In this document: in pieces, positions 34,805 to 43,908 of the stretch
How positions within the stretch are numbered: position 1 is the stretch's first letter
Layout of the letters: the number at the start of each line of letters is the position of its first letter
Program-made: the position numbers and the translations under genes
Source: an uncultured Draconibacterium sp.
GTDB taxonomy: Bacteria > Bacteroidota > Bacteroidia > Bacteroidales > Prolixibacteraceae
Direction of reading: 5' to 3'
Assembly: GCF_963676735.1 (NCBI RefSeq)
Contig: NZ_OY781464.1
Location: 901,001 to 965,000 of the forward strand
DNA length: 64,000 bases
The notes under the pieces: generated by a model
What the model was told of the DNA's origin: nothing
Databases searched by the model: none
The model's input: the letters and a program-made list of their open reading frames with translations, nothing else

Positions 34805-35394
34805 TCGTTCCAGCTTGTGGTTTCAATTAAATGAATAATGTCTGGCTCAAAAAAGTTGATTACGGGCTGCAGAGAATCGATGTCGGGAACCTCGCGAATA
34901 TAAAAAGCACCGCGTAGAAAGTGATTGGTACTATCGGTAAGAAAAAACTGCATAGGTGAGGCGGCATTGCCTTCAATAGAATAAATGGTGCCATAAACCT
35001 TTTGCCTGGGATTCAGAAAAAGGCGTTCGTCAATAGCATCAGCTTTTATGGTGTGTTTATAGGCAAGCGAGCGGGTTTCTTCCATCAGCTCCATCAAAAG
35101 CGAATTCCGGGCTTCTTTTTTACCATTTAATTGGTAGTATGATAGATGAACCTCAACTTTGTTCTCAGGCACCGATATGTTAATCCAATTGGGTTTGTTT
35201 AAGTTTCGTTTGTCTTTTTCTATCCGGGCATAGGCCGGAATCTCAAATTTATACGGATACGATCCTGTAATTTCAGCATACGTTTTTTCGGGAAAATCAA
35301 TTCGAAAATAGCCACGGGGTTTTGGGGTATAACTATCGTTGCAGCTGATTAGTAGAATTACAATAAAGAAGATACTTAAGATTCGTATGCTCAT
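34795..35394 (-). CDS. gldD: Gliding motility lipoprotein GldD
   Basis: A 199-residue lipoprotein from the ATG at 35394 (MSIRILSIFFIVILLISCND); the longer upstream frame has no signal and is not used. The body starts YTPKPRGYFRIDFPEKTY, the recognisable GldD opening, and contains WINISVPENKVEVHLSYY. GldD is required for gliding and chitin use in Flavobacterium johnsoniae, though its exact role is unsettled. Its company with gldE is conserved, also in species that do not glide. Confidence 0.88.
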   Translation of the reverse strand: MSIRILSIFFIVILLISCNDSYTPKPRGYFRIDFPEKTYAEITGSYPYKFEIPAYARIEKDKRNLNKPNWINISVPENKVEVHLSYYQLNGKKEARNSLLMELMEETRSLAYKHTIKADAIDERLFLNPRQKVYGTIYSIEGNAASPMQFFLTDSTNHFLRGAFYIREVPDIDSLQPVINFFEPDIIHLIETTSWNECH

Positions 35395-35491
35395 TCTTCT
35401 GTGGTTGTTTATCAACACAATAAAAGATGGGAAATGCATGTTTACAGTCGATCCTTTGCGTGTTAAGAATTTAATCATGCTTATTTTAGAA

Positions 35492-36826
35492 TTACTTTTT
35501 CCTGTATTCGTCAATTACTACTTTTATTTGTTTTATTCGTCGATTATCAACTTCTTCAATTGTAAAGGCAAAATTTTTGCATTTTACTTTTTCTTTTAAC
35601 GTAGGAATTTCCCCTTTTATTTCAAGGATTAGACCGGCGAGGGTATCTGCATCACCTTTAACATCGTCAAAAATAGTGTCGTCGCAATTCACAATTTTAT
35701 AAAAATCGCCCAGTAGCACCTTTGCATCAAACAGGTAGCTATCGTCTGATAGTTTGGTAAAGAAATTTTCTTCCTCATCAAATTCATCAGTAATATCGCC
35801 TACTATTTCTTCCAGAATATCTTCAAGGGTAACAATACCCGAAGTGCCGCCATACTCATCAACAACAATAGCCAGGTGGATTTTATTTTTCTGAAACTCT
35901 TCGAGTAACGAACTTATCTTTTTTGTATCGGGTACATAAAAAGGTGGCCGTATTAGTGTTTGCCATTTAAACGATTTGGTTTTATGGCTGTGCTGAAGTA
36001 TGTCTTTAATGTAAAGCAGGCCACTAATATTGTCAAACGAATCGATATAAACCGGAATTCTTGAATAGCCTGAATCGTTTATTATCTCCAAGACCTCTTC
36101 AAAATTGGTGCTGATATCCAACGAGATAACATCAACGCGGGGAGTCATAATCTCTTCTACACTTTTATTTCCGAATTTTACGATTCCTTCAAGTATTTCT
36201 TTTTCTTCCGAAAGCTCCTGGTCTGATGTTAGTTCAAGCGCCTGCGAAATTTCATCCATCGAAATGTTTTTTACATGCTTTTGCAGCCTCCGGTTTACAA
36301 AACTGGTTGATGATATTAAAATGGCATTAACAGGCCTGAACAATTTTTCAAGCGTTTGCAGGGGCAATGCCATAAAGCGTGCAAACTGCAGGGCAAAGTG
36401 GGTGGCATATACTTTAGGGAAAATTTCGCCAAAGAGTAAAAGAAAAAAGGTAATTAATACAACCTGAAAAACAAATTCAAGCGTTGGGGCATTGACAAAC
36501 GATATTAATTTGTTTGAGATGTATGCGGTTAGCACAACAATACCCACATTCACAAAATTATTGGCAACCAAAATGGTAGCCAACAGTTTTTCGGGGTTTT
36601 CGAGGTTGCTCAATACCCGCTGGTTGGTTTTACCTTTGTGTTTTAGTTTTTGCTTTTCGCTTGCCGAAAGCGAAAAATAGGCAACTTCAGAACCGCTTAT
36701 CAATGCTGAGCTAAACAGCAAAAACAAAACGATAACAATCGAAATTATTATTCCAAAACTTAAAGGGTGCAGTTGAATTTGCCAGGAGCCAATTGCGGCT
36801 GAACTTAAAAGCGATTCTGTTTCCAA
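35492..36826 (-). CDS. gldE: CorC/HlyC-type membrane protein GldE
   Basis: A 444-residue protein with an N-terminal CNNM (DUF21) domain of three or four helices (about 25-190, containing SSALISGSEVAYFSLSASE), a pair of CBS domains (about 210-335, with IMTPRVDVISLDI and VVDEYGGTSGIVTLEDI) and a C-terminal CorC_HlyC domain (about 350-440). Homologues transport or bind Mg2+. In Flavobacterium it is called GldE and helps stabilise GldD function. It lies 97 bases before gldD and 15 bases after ssb. Confidence 0.88.
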   Translation of the reverse strand: METESLLSSAAIGSWQIQLHPLSFGIIISIVIVLFLLFSSALISGSEVAYFSLSASEKQKLKHKGKTNQRVLSNLENPEKLLATILVANNFVNVGIVVLTAYISNKLISFVNAPTLEFVFQVVLITFFLLLFGEIFPKVYATHFALQFARFMALPLQTLEKLFRPVNAILISSTSFVNRRLQKHVKNISMDEISQALELTSDQELSEEKEILEGIVKFGNKSVEEIMTPRVDVISLDISTNFEEVLEIINDSGYSRIPVYIDSFDNISGLLYIKDILQHSHKTKSFKWQTLIRPPFYVPDTKKISSLLEEFQKNKIHLAIVVDEYGGTSGIVTLEDILEEIVGDITDEFDEEENFFTKLSDDSYLFDAKVLLGDFYKIVNCDDTIFDDVKGDADTLAGLILEIKGEIPTLKEKVKCKNFAFTIEEVDNRRIKQIKVVIDEYRKK

Positions 36827-36841
36827 ATTTTATGATTTTGG

Positions 36842-37285
36842 TTAGAAAGGAAGATCCTCATCTCCTTCCGGCTCTTCAATATCCGGTTCCGAAATTTGAG
36901 GGGTAGCAGCACTGCTTTGTGGGGTTCCGCTTTGGGCCGGTGCATTTTGGTTATCGGCACGGTTGCCAAGCATTTGCATCTGGTCGCCATAAATTTCTGT
37001 TACATAGCGTTTGTTCCCGTCTTTATCATCGTACGAGCGGGTTCGTATTCTACCTTCGATGTAAAGCTGGCGTCCTTTAGTAACATATTTTTCTGCTACC
37101 TCGGCCAGGCCTCGCCATAAAACAATGTTGTGCCACTCGGTAGTGGTAACGCGCTCACCATTTTTTGCGTTATAACTCTCAGAGGTGGCCAGTGGGAAAT
37201 TTGCCACTGCAACTCCAGTGTCAAGATGACGTACTTCAGGATCTTTCCCTACATTTCCAACAAGAATAACTTTATTTACTGACAT
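36842..37285 (-). CDS. ssb: Single-stranded DNA-binding protein
   Basis: A 147-residue SSB with the OB-fold start MSVNKVILVGNVGKDPEVRH, the core TEWHNIVLWRGLAE and GRQLYIEGRIRTRSYDDKDG, a disordered Gln/Ala/Pro linker and the acidic tip ending DEDLPF, which recruits repair and replication proteins. It sits between mutY and gldE, all on the minus strand. Confidence 0.95.
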   Translation of the reverse strand: MSVNKVILVGNVGKDPEVRHLDTGVAVANFPLATSESYNAKNGERVTTTEWHNIVLWRGLAEVAEKYVTKGRQLYIEGRIRTRSYDDKDGNKRYVTEIYGDQMQMLGNRADNQNAPAQSGTPQSSAATPQISEPDIEEPEGDEDLPF

Positions 37286-37354
37286 AGCTATAATTTTATT
37301 TGGTTAACATTTTCAGATCAAATAACTTTCTGCAATTAGTCACCGGTTTTAATT

Positions 37355-38404
37355 TTAATCACCCAACCCGGCATCGTTTAAAAATTGTTCAACCAGTCGG
37401 GGTACAGCAAATTTAGAAATATCTTTTTTATTTACCCGAATTAGAGGCGAAGGAATATTAACATTACACATAACTTCTATATAAATTGTTTTGGAGTAAA
37501 TGATTTGATGGCTCAATACGTGTTTTTTTTCAGTCGATATATATTTTATATTATAAGATGCGGTGCTTACGGGTAATTGGCTTTTTAACAAGGCCTCATC
37601 AGAGAGGCGGTTGGTAGTTTCAAGCAAGGGGAGTTGATAAAGGTTTTGCCAAATGTCCTGGCCAGTTCTTTTATCCATTATTATACTGTCTCCCTCATCA
37701 TATATATAATAGTAAAAAAAACGTTTGCGTTGTTTTGTCTTTTTTTCTTTAACCGGTAACCGGCTTATACTATTATTAATATAGGCATGGCAGCTGTTAT
37801 TAAGCGGGCATATAGTGCAGTTGGGCGATTTTGGTACACATTGTAAAGCACCAAATTCCATAAAAGCCTGGTTGTGCATCCCCGGATCGTGTTCGGTAAG
37901 CAGCTCTTCTGCCAGCTGTTGAAATTCCTTTTTACCCTGCACCGAATCAATTGGGGTGGTAATTCCGAAATAACGGGCCAGTACCCGATAGATATTTCCA
38001 TCAACAGCGGGGTAGGGCAAATTAAAAGCAATAGACGCAATGGCGGCAGCAGTGTAGGGCCCCACGCCCTTTAAGCTTAAAATGGTTTTGTAATCGTTCG
38101 GAAACACGCCATCATACAAACTCGAAATAATTTTAGCCGTGGCATGTAAGTTTCTTGCCCTGGAATAATAACCAAGTCCCTGCCATAATTTTAGTACCTC
38201 ATCTTCTGCAGCATTGGCAAGGTGTTTTATGCTCGGATAGGTGGCAATAAACCGGGTGAAATACCCCGTACCTTGCTCTACACGTGTTTGTTGCAAAATT
38301 ATTTCCGAGAGCCATATTTTGTATGGATCCTTATCGTCGCGCCACGGTAAATTGCGCTTATTTAACTTATACCACTTATAAATAAGGGTCACAAAATCGT
38401 TCAT
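37355..38404 (-). CDS. mutY: A/G-specific adenine glycosylase MutY
   Basis: A 349-residue repair enzyme that removes A opposite 8-oxoG. The helix-hairpin-helix is LKGVGPYTAAAIASIAF followed by the catalytic Asp in PAVDGNIYRVLARYFG. The [4Fe-4S] loop is CVPKSPNCTICPLNNSC (C-x6-C-x2-C-x5-C). A C-terminal Nudix-like domain follows from about residue 230. Length is usual. It is the first gene of the mutY-ssb-gldE-gldD run and is divergent from the HU gene. Confidence 0.94.
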   Translation of the reverse strand: MNDFVTLIYKWYKLNKRNLPWRDDKDPYKIWLSEIILQQTRVEQGTGYFTRFIATYPSIKHLANAAEDEVLKLWQGLGYYSRARNLHATAKIISSLYDGVFPNDYKTILSLKGVGPYTAAAIASIAFNLPYPAVDGNIYRVLARYFGITTPIDSVQGKKEFQQLAEELLTEHDPGMHNQAFMEFGALQCVPKSPNCTICPLNNSCHAYINNSISRLPVKEKKTKQRKRFFYYYIYDEGDSIIMDKRTGQDIWQNLYQLPLLETTNRLSDEALLKSQLPVSTASYNIKYISTEKKHVLSHQIIYSKTIYIEVMCNVNIPSPLIRVNKKDISKFAVPRLVEQFLNDAGLGD

Positions 38405-38462
38405 TTTACGCTAACTGGTTAAAAATCTTACAGAAAAACAAAAATAAATTATTTGAAAAGCT

Positions 38463-38491
38463 TTTGGGTTTTATAATATTTTTTATTTTTG
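38463..38491 (+). promoter_or_regulatory. Promoter of the HU / mini-protein genes
   Basis: TTTG (38463-38466), 17 bases, TATTTTTG (38484-38491): both Bacteroidota boxes at normal distance, about 50 bases before the HU ATG. Confidence 0.7.
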
Positions 38492-38541
38492 CAAACTCGA
38501 ATAAAAACGATTAATACATTGAAAATTAAATAATTTAAGAG

Positions 38542-38826
38542 ATGACTAAGGCAGATATTGTAAATGAAATTTCGAAAGAAACAGGAATTGAAAAGGTAAC
38601 TGTACAGAAAACAGTTGAAGCTTTTATGGAAACAGTAAAAGATTCATTGGTTGATGGTAAAAATGTTTACCTAAGAGGTTTTGGTAGTTTTGTTGTAAAG
38701 AAGAGAGCAGAAAAAACAGCTCGTAACATTTCAAAAAATACAACTATTATAATTCCTGCACACAATATTCCTTCATTTAAACCAGCGAAGACATTTGTAT
38801 CAGAAGTTAAAAATCAAGTAAAATAA
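38542..38826 (+). CDS. HU/IHF-family DNA-binding protein
   Basis: A 94-residue protein with the HU signature LRGFGSFVVKKRAEKTARNI and the arm-tip Pro in the TTIIIPAHNIPSFKPAK region, which differs from the 11.9-kb HU and is closer to IHF-like Bacteroidota proteins. It starts MTKADIVNEISKETGIEKVT. It lies eight bases before the basic mini-protein and upstream of the RNase G gene, a conserved order in the phylum. Confidence 0.92.
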   Translation: MTKADIVNEISKETGIEKVTVQKTVEAFMETVKDSLVDGKNVYLRGFGSFVVKKRAEKTARNISKNTTIIIPAHNIPSFKPAKTFVSEVKNQVK

Positions 38827-38833
38827 TAGAGTT

Positions 38834-38926
38834 ATGCCAAGCGGTAAAAAAAGAAAAAGACACAAGATGGCCACTCATAAGCGCAAAAAAAGATTGCGTA
38901 AAAACAGGCACAAGAAGAAGAAATAA
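38834..38926 (+). CDS. Basic 30-residue ribosomal mini-protein (mS38/bS22-like)
   Basis: The frame begins MPSGKKRKRHKMATHKRKKR and ends in KKKK, 18 Lys or Arg in 30 residues. It matches the AURKAIP1/COX24 domain group, whose mitochondrial (mS38) and mycobacterial (bS22) members bind the decoding region of the small ribosomal subunit. This identification comes from memory of that pattern (KxxxHKxxKRxKRxRK-like). It is much shorter than usual gene-calling limits and is easily missed. It lies seven bases after the HU stop and before RNase G. Confidence 0.75.
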   Translation: MPSGKKRKRHKMATHKRKKRLRKNRHKKKK

Positions 38927-38958
38927 GATATTAATGAATTAATTTCTTATAGTTAATG

Positions 38959-38993
38959 ATTAAACCTAAAGCATTTAATGCTTTAGGTTTAAT
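38959..38993. terminator. Perfect 16-bp hairpin after the mini-protein gene
   Basis: ATTAAACCTAAAGCAT and ATGCTTTAGGTTTAAT pair without mismatch around a TTA loop, 32 bases after the stop. No long T run follows, so it may be a terminator whose T are in the stem, or a processing or stability element at the 5' side of the RNase G gene. Confidence 0.5.
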
Positions 38994-39041
38994 CTGTTAT
39001 AACGTATAGTATTAACCAAAAGAAGTAGATGATTAAAGGTT

Positions 39042-40592
39042 GTGAGTAGCGATTTAATTATTGATGTAACTCCATCCGAAATTGTTATTGCCTTACAGGA
39101 AAAGAAGAAGCTTGCAGAATTAACCAGAGAGAGAAGCGGGGCAAAATTCGCTGTCGGAGATATATACCTCGGCAAAGTAAAGAAAATTATGCCCAGTTTA
39201 AACGCTGCTTTTATCGACGTAGGTTACAACAAAGATGCTTTTTTACATTACCTTGACATGGGGCCTCAATTCGCCACGCTAAATAAATTCCTGCGAATTG
39301 CCTCATCACGAAAGAATAAAATTTCTTCCATTTCGAAAATTCATTCAGAACCCGACATTAACAAAGAAGGTAAGGTAAACGAGCTGTTAAAAGTAGGTCA
39401 GAAAATATTGGTTCAGGTAGCGAAAGAACCAATAAACACTAAAGGACCACGATTAACATCTGAAATCTCAATTGCGGGACGAAACTTAGTTTTAATGCCA
39501 TTTAGCGACAAAATATCGGTGTCGCAAAAAATTCGGTCAACCGAAGAAAAAAACAGGCTTAAAAAACTAATTCAAAGTATTAAACCCCGCAGGTACGGTG
39601 TAATAATCCGTACGGTAGCCGAAGGGAAAAAAGTAGCAGAACTCGATCAGGAACTTCGACGGTTGGTTGAAAAGTGGGAAACTACTTTTCATAAGCTTCG
39701 CAGGGCACATGCTCCATCGCTTATTATTGGCGAAATGGACAGAACAACAGCCCTGCTGCGCGATATTTATCATCCCAACTTCAACAGCATTATTGTAAAC
39801 GACCAATCGGTAGCTTCAGAAATTGCCGATTACATAGGTAGCATTCAGGCCGACAAAAAGAAGATAGTAAAATACTACAAAGGACGTCAGCCAATTTTCG
39901 AACATTATGGCATTGATAAACAAATTAAAGCCTCGTTCGGTAAAACCGTATCTTTTAAAGATGGTGCCTATTTAATCGTAGAACACACCGAAGCGTTTCA
40001 TGTAATTGATGTGAACAGTGGGAATCGCGCCAGAGCCGGAAACGACCAGGAGAAAAATGCCCTGGAAGTGAACCTGGCAGCCTGCGACGAAATAGCAAGA
40101 CAATTACGGTTGCGAGACATGGGAGGAATCATTGTAATTGATTTCATCGACATGCATGTTGCAGCCAATCGCCAAAAAGTGAATGAACACATGAAAGCGA
40201 TTATGGCTGACGACCGGACCAAGCACAACATTCTTCCGTTGAGCAAATTTTGCCTGATGCAAATAACCAGGCAAAGAGTTCGCCCGGAAGAAAACATTGA
40301 AACAGCAGAAAGCTGTCCGACATGTAAAGGAAGTGGAAAAGTTGTGCCTACTGTTTTATTTGCTGACGATATTAATAGCAAAGTAAACTACGCGCTAAAG
40401 GAATTGAACAAAAAGAAGTTGATTCTGAAAGTTCACCCTTATACAGCTGCCTACCTTACAAAAGGGTTAAAAAGCCAACAGAATATGTGGTTTTTAAAAC
40501 ACCTGAAGTGGGTTGGAATTGAGGCTGTAAATTCGTATTCCTACCTGGAATACCATTTTTTCGACGAGAATGAGGAAGAAATTATTTTATAA
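39042..40592 (+). CDS. rng: Ribonuclease G/E family protein
   Basis: A 516-residue endoribonuclease started at a GTG (39042) giving MSSDLIIDVTPSEIVIALQE, the usual opening in this phylum. The S1 domain follows at about 38-130 (GDIYLGKVKKIMPSLNAAFI), the DNase-I-like catalytic part has FHVIDVNSGNRA and IIVIDFIDMH with the Mg-binding Asp residues, and the zinc link is CPTCKGSGK. It processes rRNA and mRNA. It lacks the long C-terminal scaffold of E. coli RNase E. A six-codon frame (MIKGCE) overlaps the GTG in another phase. A terminator follows seven bases after the stop. Confidence 0.92.
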   Translation: MSSDLIIDVTPSEIVIALQEKKKLAELTRERSGAKFAVGDIYLGKVKKIMPSLNAAFIDVGYNKDAFLHYLDMGPQFATLNKFLRIASSRKNKISSISKIHSEPDINKEGKVNELLKVGQKILVQVAKEPINTKGPRLTSEISIAGRNLVLMPFSDKISVSQKIRSTEEKNRLKKLIQSIKPRRYGVIIRTVAEGKKVAELDQELRRLVEKWETTFHKLRRAHAPSLIIGEMDRTTALLRDIYHPNFNSIIVNDQSVASEIADYIGSIQADKKKIVKYYKGRQPIFEHYGIDKQIKASFGKTVSFKDGAYLIVEHTEAFHVIDVNSGNRARAGNDQEKNALEVNLAACDEIARQLRLRDMGGIIVIDFIDMHVAANRQKVNEHMKAIMADDRTKHNILPLSKFCLMQITRQRVRPEENIETAESCPTCKGSGKVVPTVLFADDINSKVNYALKELNKKKLILKVHPYTAAYLTKGLKSQQNMWFLKHLKWVGIEAVNSYSYLEYHFFDENEEEIIL

Positions 40593-40599
40593 AAAGAAA

Positions 40600-40627
40600 G
40601 CCGTTCATTTTTTGAGCGGCTTTTTTT
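40600..40627 (+). terminator. Terminator of rng
   Basis: GCCGTTCA and TGAGCGGC pair (one G-T) around a short T loop, followed by a run of seven T. It begins seven bases after the stop. Confidence 0.85.
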
Positions 40628-40655
40628 ATTTTCGCAGTAAAGCAAATAAATTCAG

Positions 40656-41738
40656 ATGTTGCTCAAAAAACTGATTTATATATTTATACTCAGCTTAACC
40701 GTCGGTTCTGCATCTGCTCTTGAAATTAGTGGCAAAATTAAACTCACCGATCGTTGGCAGCCCAAAGTATTTCTGGCACTGATTAATGCACCCGAAGATC
40801 TTTTTGTGGCTTCGCCTGATTTTATTATTGCTGAAACATTTATTCAGCCCGACGGTAGTTTTGTGCTAAACACGCAAACAGTTCCTGCAGAGTATATGTT
40901 TTACCGCCTGTACCTGGTGCGCGGAAATAATTCGCTGGTAGAATTTAGCGCAGCAGAAAACAAAAACTATTTTCATTTGCTCTTAAATCGCGATTCTAGT
41001 GTGGAAGTGTGGGCAAAGACCGAAAATAATTCCTTAGTTGTTGAAGACTTAAGCGGGAGTGAAGCCAGTAATGCAATTCTTGATTTCGATAAAAAATACC
41101 GCGAACAAACAAAGGCCTTGTCGGGGCAGCTTACCAAAGCAAAAAGCAGCTTCTTAACGCAGGAACTTGAAGCGTTTATTCATTCATTTGTAAAAAACAG
41201 CGAAAACCCATTGGTAGGGTTATATGCTTTATACCACATTACCGATAAGGAAACGGACTTTTTGCGTCAACGCGATTTCTATTTTGATTTTCAAAAAAGA
41301 ATAGCAGCTGAAATACCAGCTACCACCTACAACGACGCCTATTCTGAATTGCTGGAAGAACTGGTGGGGTTCAGAGATTTTGTATGTGAAATGCCCGGTG
41401 TACAACCCAAATGGAAAGACTGGTTGTTGCTGATTGAAGCACTGGTAATTTTTATCCTTCTTGGTTTTACGTTTGTATTTTATAGAAAATACCTGGTACT
41501 TAAAAAAACAGAAAGCCAATCATCGGCAAATTTAATTTCGGTTTACGATGGCCTCACCCTAAAACAACAACAAATATTGAGTTTGCTTGCTGCCGAAAAA
41601 ACAAATAAGGAAATTGCAAACGAATTATTTGTTGAGCTGAGTACAGTAAAAACACATATCAATAATATTTACAGACACTTAGGTGTTGCAACGCGAAAAG
41701 AAGCCGTTGCTTTCTATCGCAGGGTAAAAGGCAGCTGA
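40656..41738 (+). CDS. Membrane-anchored LuxR-type regulator
   Basis: A 360-residue protein. Signal peptide (to ASA, about 21), a periplasmic part of about 230 residues beginning as a beta-sandwich (LEISGKIKLTDRWQPKVFLA), one membrane helix (about 255-277, LLLIEALVIFILLGFTFVFY), a short linker, and a LuxR/GerE HTH at the end (LTLKQQQILSLLAAEKTNKE and LSTVKTHINNIYRHLG). It is a one-component transmembrane regulator that reads an envelope signal straight onto DNA. The dsbD operon follows on the same strand, making it a candidate target. Confidence 0.82.
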   Translation: MLLKKLIYIFILSLTVGSASALEISGKIKLTDRWQPKVFLALINAPEDLFVASPDFIIAETFIQPDGSFVLNTQTVPAEYMFYRLYLVRGNNSLVEFSAAENKNYFHLLLNRDSSVEVWAKTENNSLVVEDLSGSEASNAILDFDKKYREQTKALSGQLTKAKSSFLTQELEAFIHSFVKNSENPLVGLYALYHITDKETDFLRQRDFYFDFQKRIAAEIPATTYNDAYSELLEELVGFRDFVCEMPGVQPKWKDWLLLIEALVIFILLGFTFVFYRKYLVLKKTESQSSANLISVYDGLTLKQQQILSLLAAEKTNKEIANELFVELSTVKTHINNIYRHLGVATRKEAVAFYRRVKGS

Positions 41739-41741
41739 TTG

Positions 41742-41753
41742 GGGTCTAGACCC
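41742..41753. promoter_or_regulatory. Perfect palindrome GGGTCTAGACCC
   Basis: A 12-base perfect palindrome four bases after the LuxR-type gene stop and upstream of the dsbD promoter box. It could be an operator, but nothing ties it to a known factor. Confidence 0.3.
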
Positions 41754-41817
41754 TATTTCAAACCTGCATCATCCAAATTTTGTTAAACAGTAGTTCGTAC
41801 TTTACTGTTCTGAGAAA

Positions 41818-41825
41818 TATATTTG
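41818..41825 (+). promoter_or_regulatory. Candidate -7 box (TATATTTG) of dsbD
   Basis: A TAnnTTTG match about 133 bases before the ATG, with TTCG at 41794-41797 as a weak -33 element 20 bases upstream. The gene would have a leader of about 125 bases. Confidence 0.5.
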
Positions 41826-41958
41826 TAAAAAAACGATACCATTATTCCATAAAAAGACGTTAAAAACGGATGTCTGAAAAATATTTCTAAACTAGTTCAT
41901 CCTGTTTGCCCGGTTGGTTGTCGTATTAAAAACAGATAAAAACATAAATTAGCATACA

Positions 41959-43902
41959 ATGAAAAAAGTACTGTTTACGCTTTGTTTAATTACAGCTGCC
42001 TGGCTTGCGTCGGCACAGCTTGTTGAGCCGGTTAAGTGGAGTTTTGCTCAAAACAAAATTTCAGCCAATGAATTCGAGCTGGTTTTTACAGCTAAAATCG
42101 AAAAAGGTTGGCATATGTATTCCACCGATTTACCGGAAGGTGGCCCTATAAAAACCAGTTTTTATTTTGAAAAAGTGGAAAACGTGGAGTTAATTGGCGA
42201 ACCTACTCCCGACAAAGAAGTTACCGAAGAGTTCGACAAATCGTTTCAAATGGATTTGCGCTGGTTTTCGGATGAAGTAAATTTTACGCAAAAAGTTAAA
42301 GTTGCAGGTGCCGGAGAAATTACCGGCTATGTTGAATTTATGAGTTGCAACGACGAAACCTGCACGCCCCCTATGGAGGCAACATTTTCGTTTGACCTTT
42401 CAGGAGCTGCCAATACAGAAATTGCAGAAGTCAAGCCTGAAGCAAACAGCACTGCCGGTGGCAAAACGCGTAATTACTGGAGTATCTTCTTTCTGGCGTT
42501 TTTAGGTGGTTTGGCAGCTTTGTTAACACCCTGCGTGTTTCCAATGATTCCGATGACGGTAAGCTTTTTTACCAAACAAAGTAAAACCAAGGCCAAAGGT
42601 ATTCGAAACGGTATTTGGTATGGCATTTCTATAATTTTAATTTATGTGATTTTAGGTACGGTTGTTACCGCTGTTTTTGGAGCAGAAAGCTTAAACAGTC
42701 TGTCAACCAATCCATGGTTTAACCTGTTTTTTGCCTTGCTTCTTTTTGTTTTTGCCTTCTCTTTTATGGGAGCATTCGAAATTATATTACCCAGCAGTTG
42801 GGTAAATGCGGTAGACCGCAAAGCTGACAAAGGAGGCCTGATTGGTATTTTCTTTATGGCTTTTGCTCTGGCACTGGTTTCGTTCTCGTGCACCGGTCCA
42901 ATTGTAGGTGCGCTAATTGTTGAAGCTGCCCGCAGTGGAGGCCTGGCTCCGGTAATTGGTATGTTAGGCTTTTCGTTGGCACTGGCAATTCCATTTGCCT
43001 TGTTTGCCGCCTTCCCTGGCTGGTTAAACTCGCTGCCAAAATCCGGCGGCTGGTTGAATTCTGTAAAAGTAGTGTTAGGTTTTCTCGAATTTGCATTTGC
43101 CTTTAAATTCCTGTCGATTGCCGACATGGTACTCGACCTGCACATCCTCGAGCGCGAAGTTTATATTGCCATTTGGATTGCTATTTTCTTAGGTCTGGCG
43201 CTTTATCTGTGGGGCAAAATCAAATTGCCACACGATTCGCCACTAACACACCTGCCGGTTTCCCGGTTTATTTTAGGAACCATGGTAATGGCCTTTGTTA
43301 TTTATATGATTCCCGGATTGTGGGGAGCTCCCGTAAAATTAATCAGTGGATTTCCGCCACCGGTTGATTATGCTGAATCGCCATTGGGTGTTGGCCGAAC
43401 GCAACCTGCAGGTGCAGTCGCAACGGGCCACTCATCAGGGACAATGACACTGGGTATGCACATTGGCCCACATGGCATCCCGTTATTCGACGATTATGAC
43501 GATGCCCTGGCCCATGCCAAAGCAACCGGAAAACCCTTACTGATTGATTTTACCGGAAAAGGTTGTACCAACTGCAGAAAAATGGAAGACAATGTTTGGG
43601 TTGAACAGGAAGTGAAAAATATGTTCCTCGAGGATTTTGTGGTGGTTTCGTTATATGTTGATTTAAAAACAAAATTGCCTGAAGAGGAACAGTACATTTC
43701 GGAAACAACCGGAAGAAAAGTGAGAACGATTGGTAACAAATGGACCGATTTTCAGATATCGAGATTTAATAGAAATACGCAACCCTATTATGTGATTCTT
43801 GACGCCAACGAAAAACAGGTAGGCGAGGGCTATGGTTACGATCCCCATGCCGATGATTTTATTGAATGGTTAAACGAAGGATTATCAGAATTTAAAAAAT
43901 AG
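41959..43902 (+). CDS. dsbD: Thiol:disulfide interchange protein DsbD
   Basis: A 647-residue electron conduit. Signal peptide (to ASA), N-terminal periplasmic alpha domain (about 20-150) with the redox pair in MSCNDETCTPP, a membrane domain of eight or nine helices (about 170-465) with its two Cys in LLTPCVFPMIPM and FSCTGPIVGALI, and a C-terminal thioredoxin domain with FTGKGCTNCRKMEDNVW (about 530). It moves electrons from cytoplasmic thioredoxin to the periplasm to keep proteins such as DsbC or cytochrome c maturation factors reduced. The next gene repeats its alpha domain. Confidence 0.92.
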   Translation: MKKVLFTLCLITAAWLASAQLVEPVKWSFAQNKISANEFELVFTAKIEKGWHMYSTDLPEGGPIKTSFYFEKVENVELIGEPTPDKEVTEEFDKSFQMDLRWFSDEVNFTQKVKVAGAGEITGYVEFMSCNDETCTPPMEATFSFDLSGAANTEIAEVKPEANSTAGGKTRNYWSIFFLAFLGGLAALLTPCVFPMIPMTVSFFTKQSKTKAKGIRNGIWYGISIILIYVILGTVVTAVFGAESLNSLSTNPWFNLFFALLLFVFAFSFMGAFEIILPSSWVNAVDRKADKGGLIGIFFMAFALALVSFSCTGPIVGALIVEAARSGGLAPVIGMLGFSLALAIPFALFAAFPGWLNSLPKSGGWLNSVKVVLGFLEFAFAFKFLSIADMVLDLHILEREVYIAIWIAIFLGLALYLWGKIKLPHDSPLTHLPVSRFILGTMVMAFVIYMIPGLWGAPVKLISGFPPPVDYAESPLGVGRTQPAGAVATGHSSGTMTLGMHIGPHGIPLFDDYDDALAHAKATGKPLLIDFTGKGCTNCRKMEDNVWVEQEVKNMFLEDFVVVSLYVDLKTKLPEEEQYISETTGRKVRTIGNKWTDFQISRFNRNTQPYYVILDANEKQVGEGYGYDPHADDFIEWLNEGLSEFKK

Positions 43903-43908
43903 AAAGAA

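Noticed and set aside
42642..43145. Antisense 167-residue frame in dsbD
   Set aside because: It lies fully inside the dsbD membrane domain in the opposite strand, its composition is Pro/Ala/Lys-rich and it has no start context or neighbour. Shadow of the real gene.
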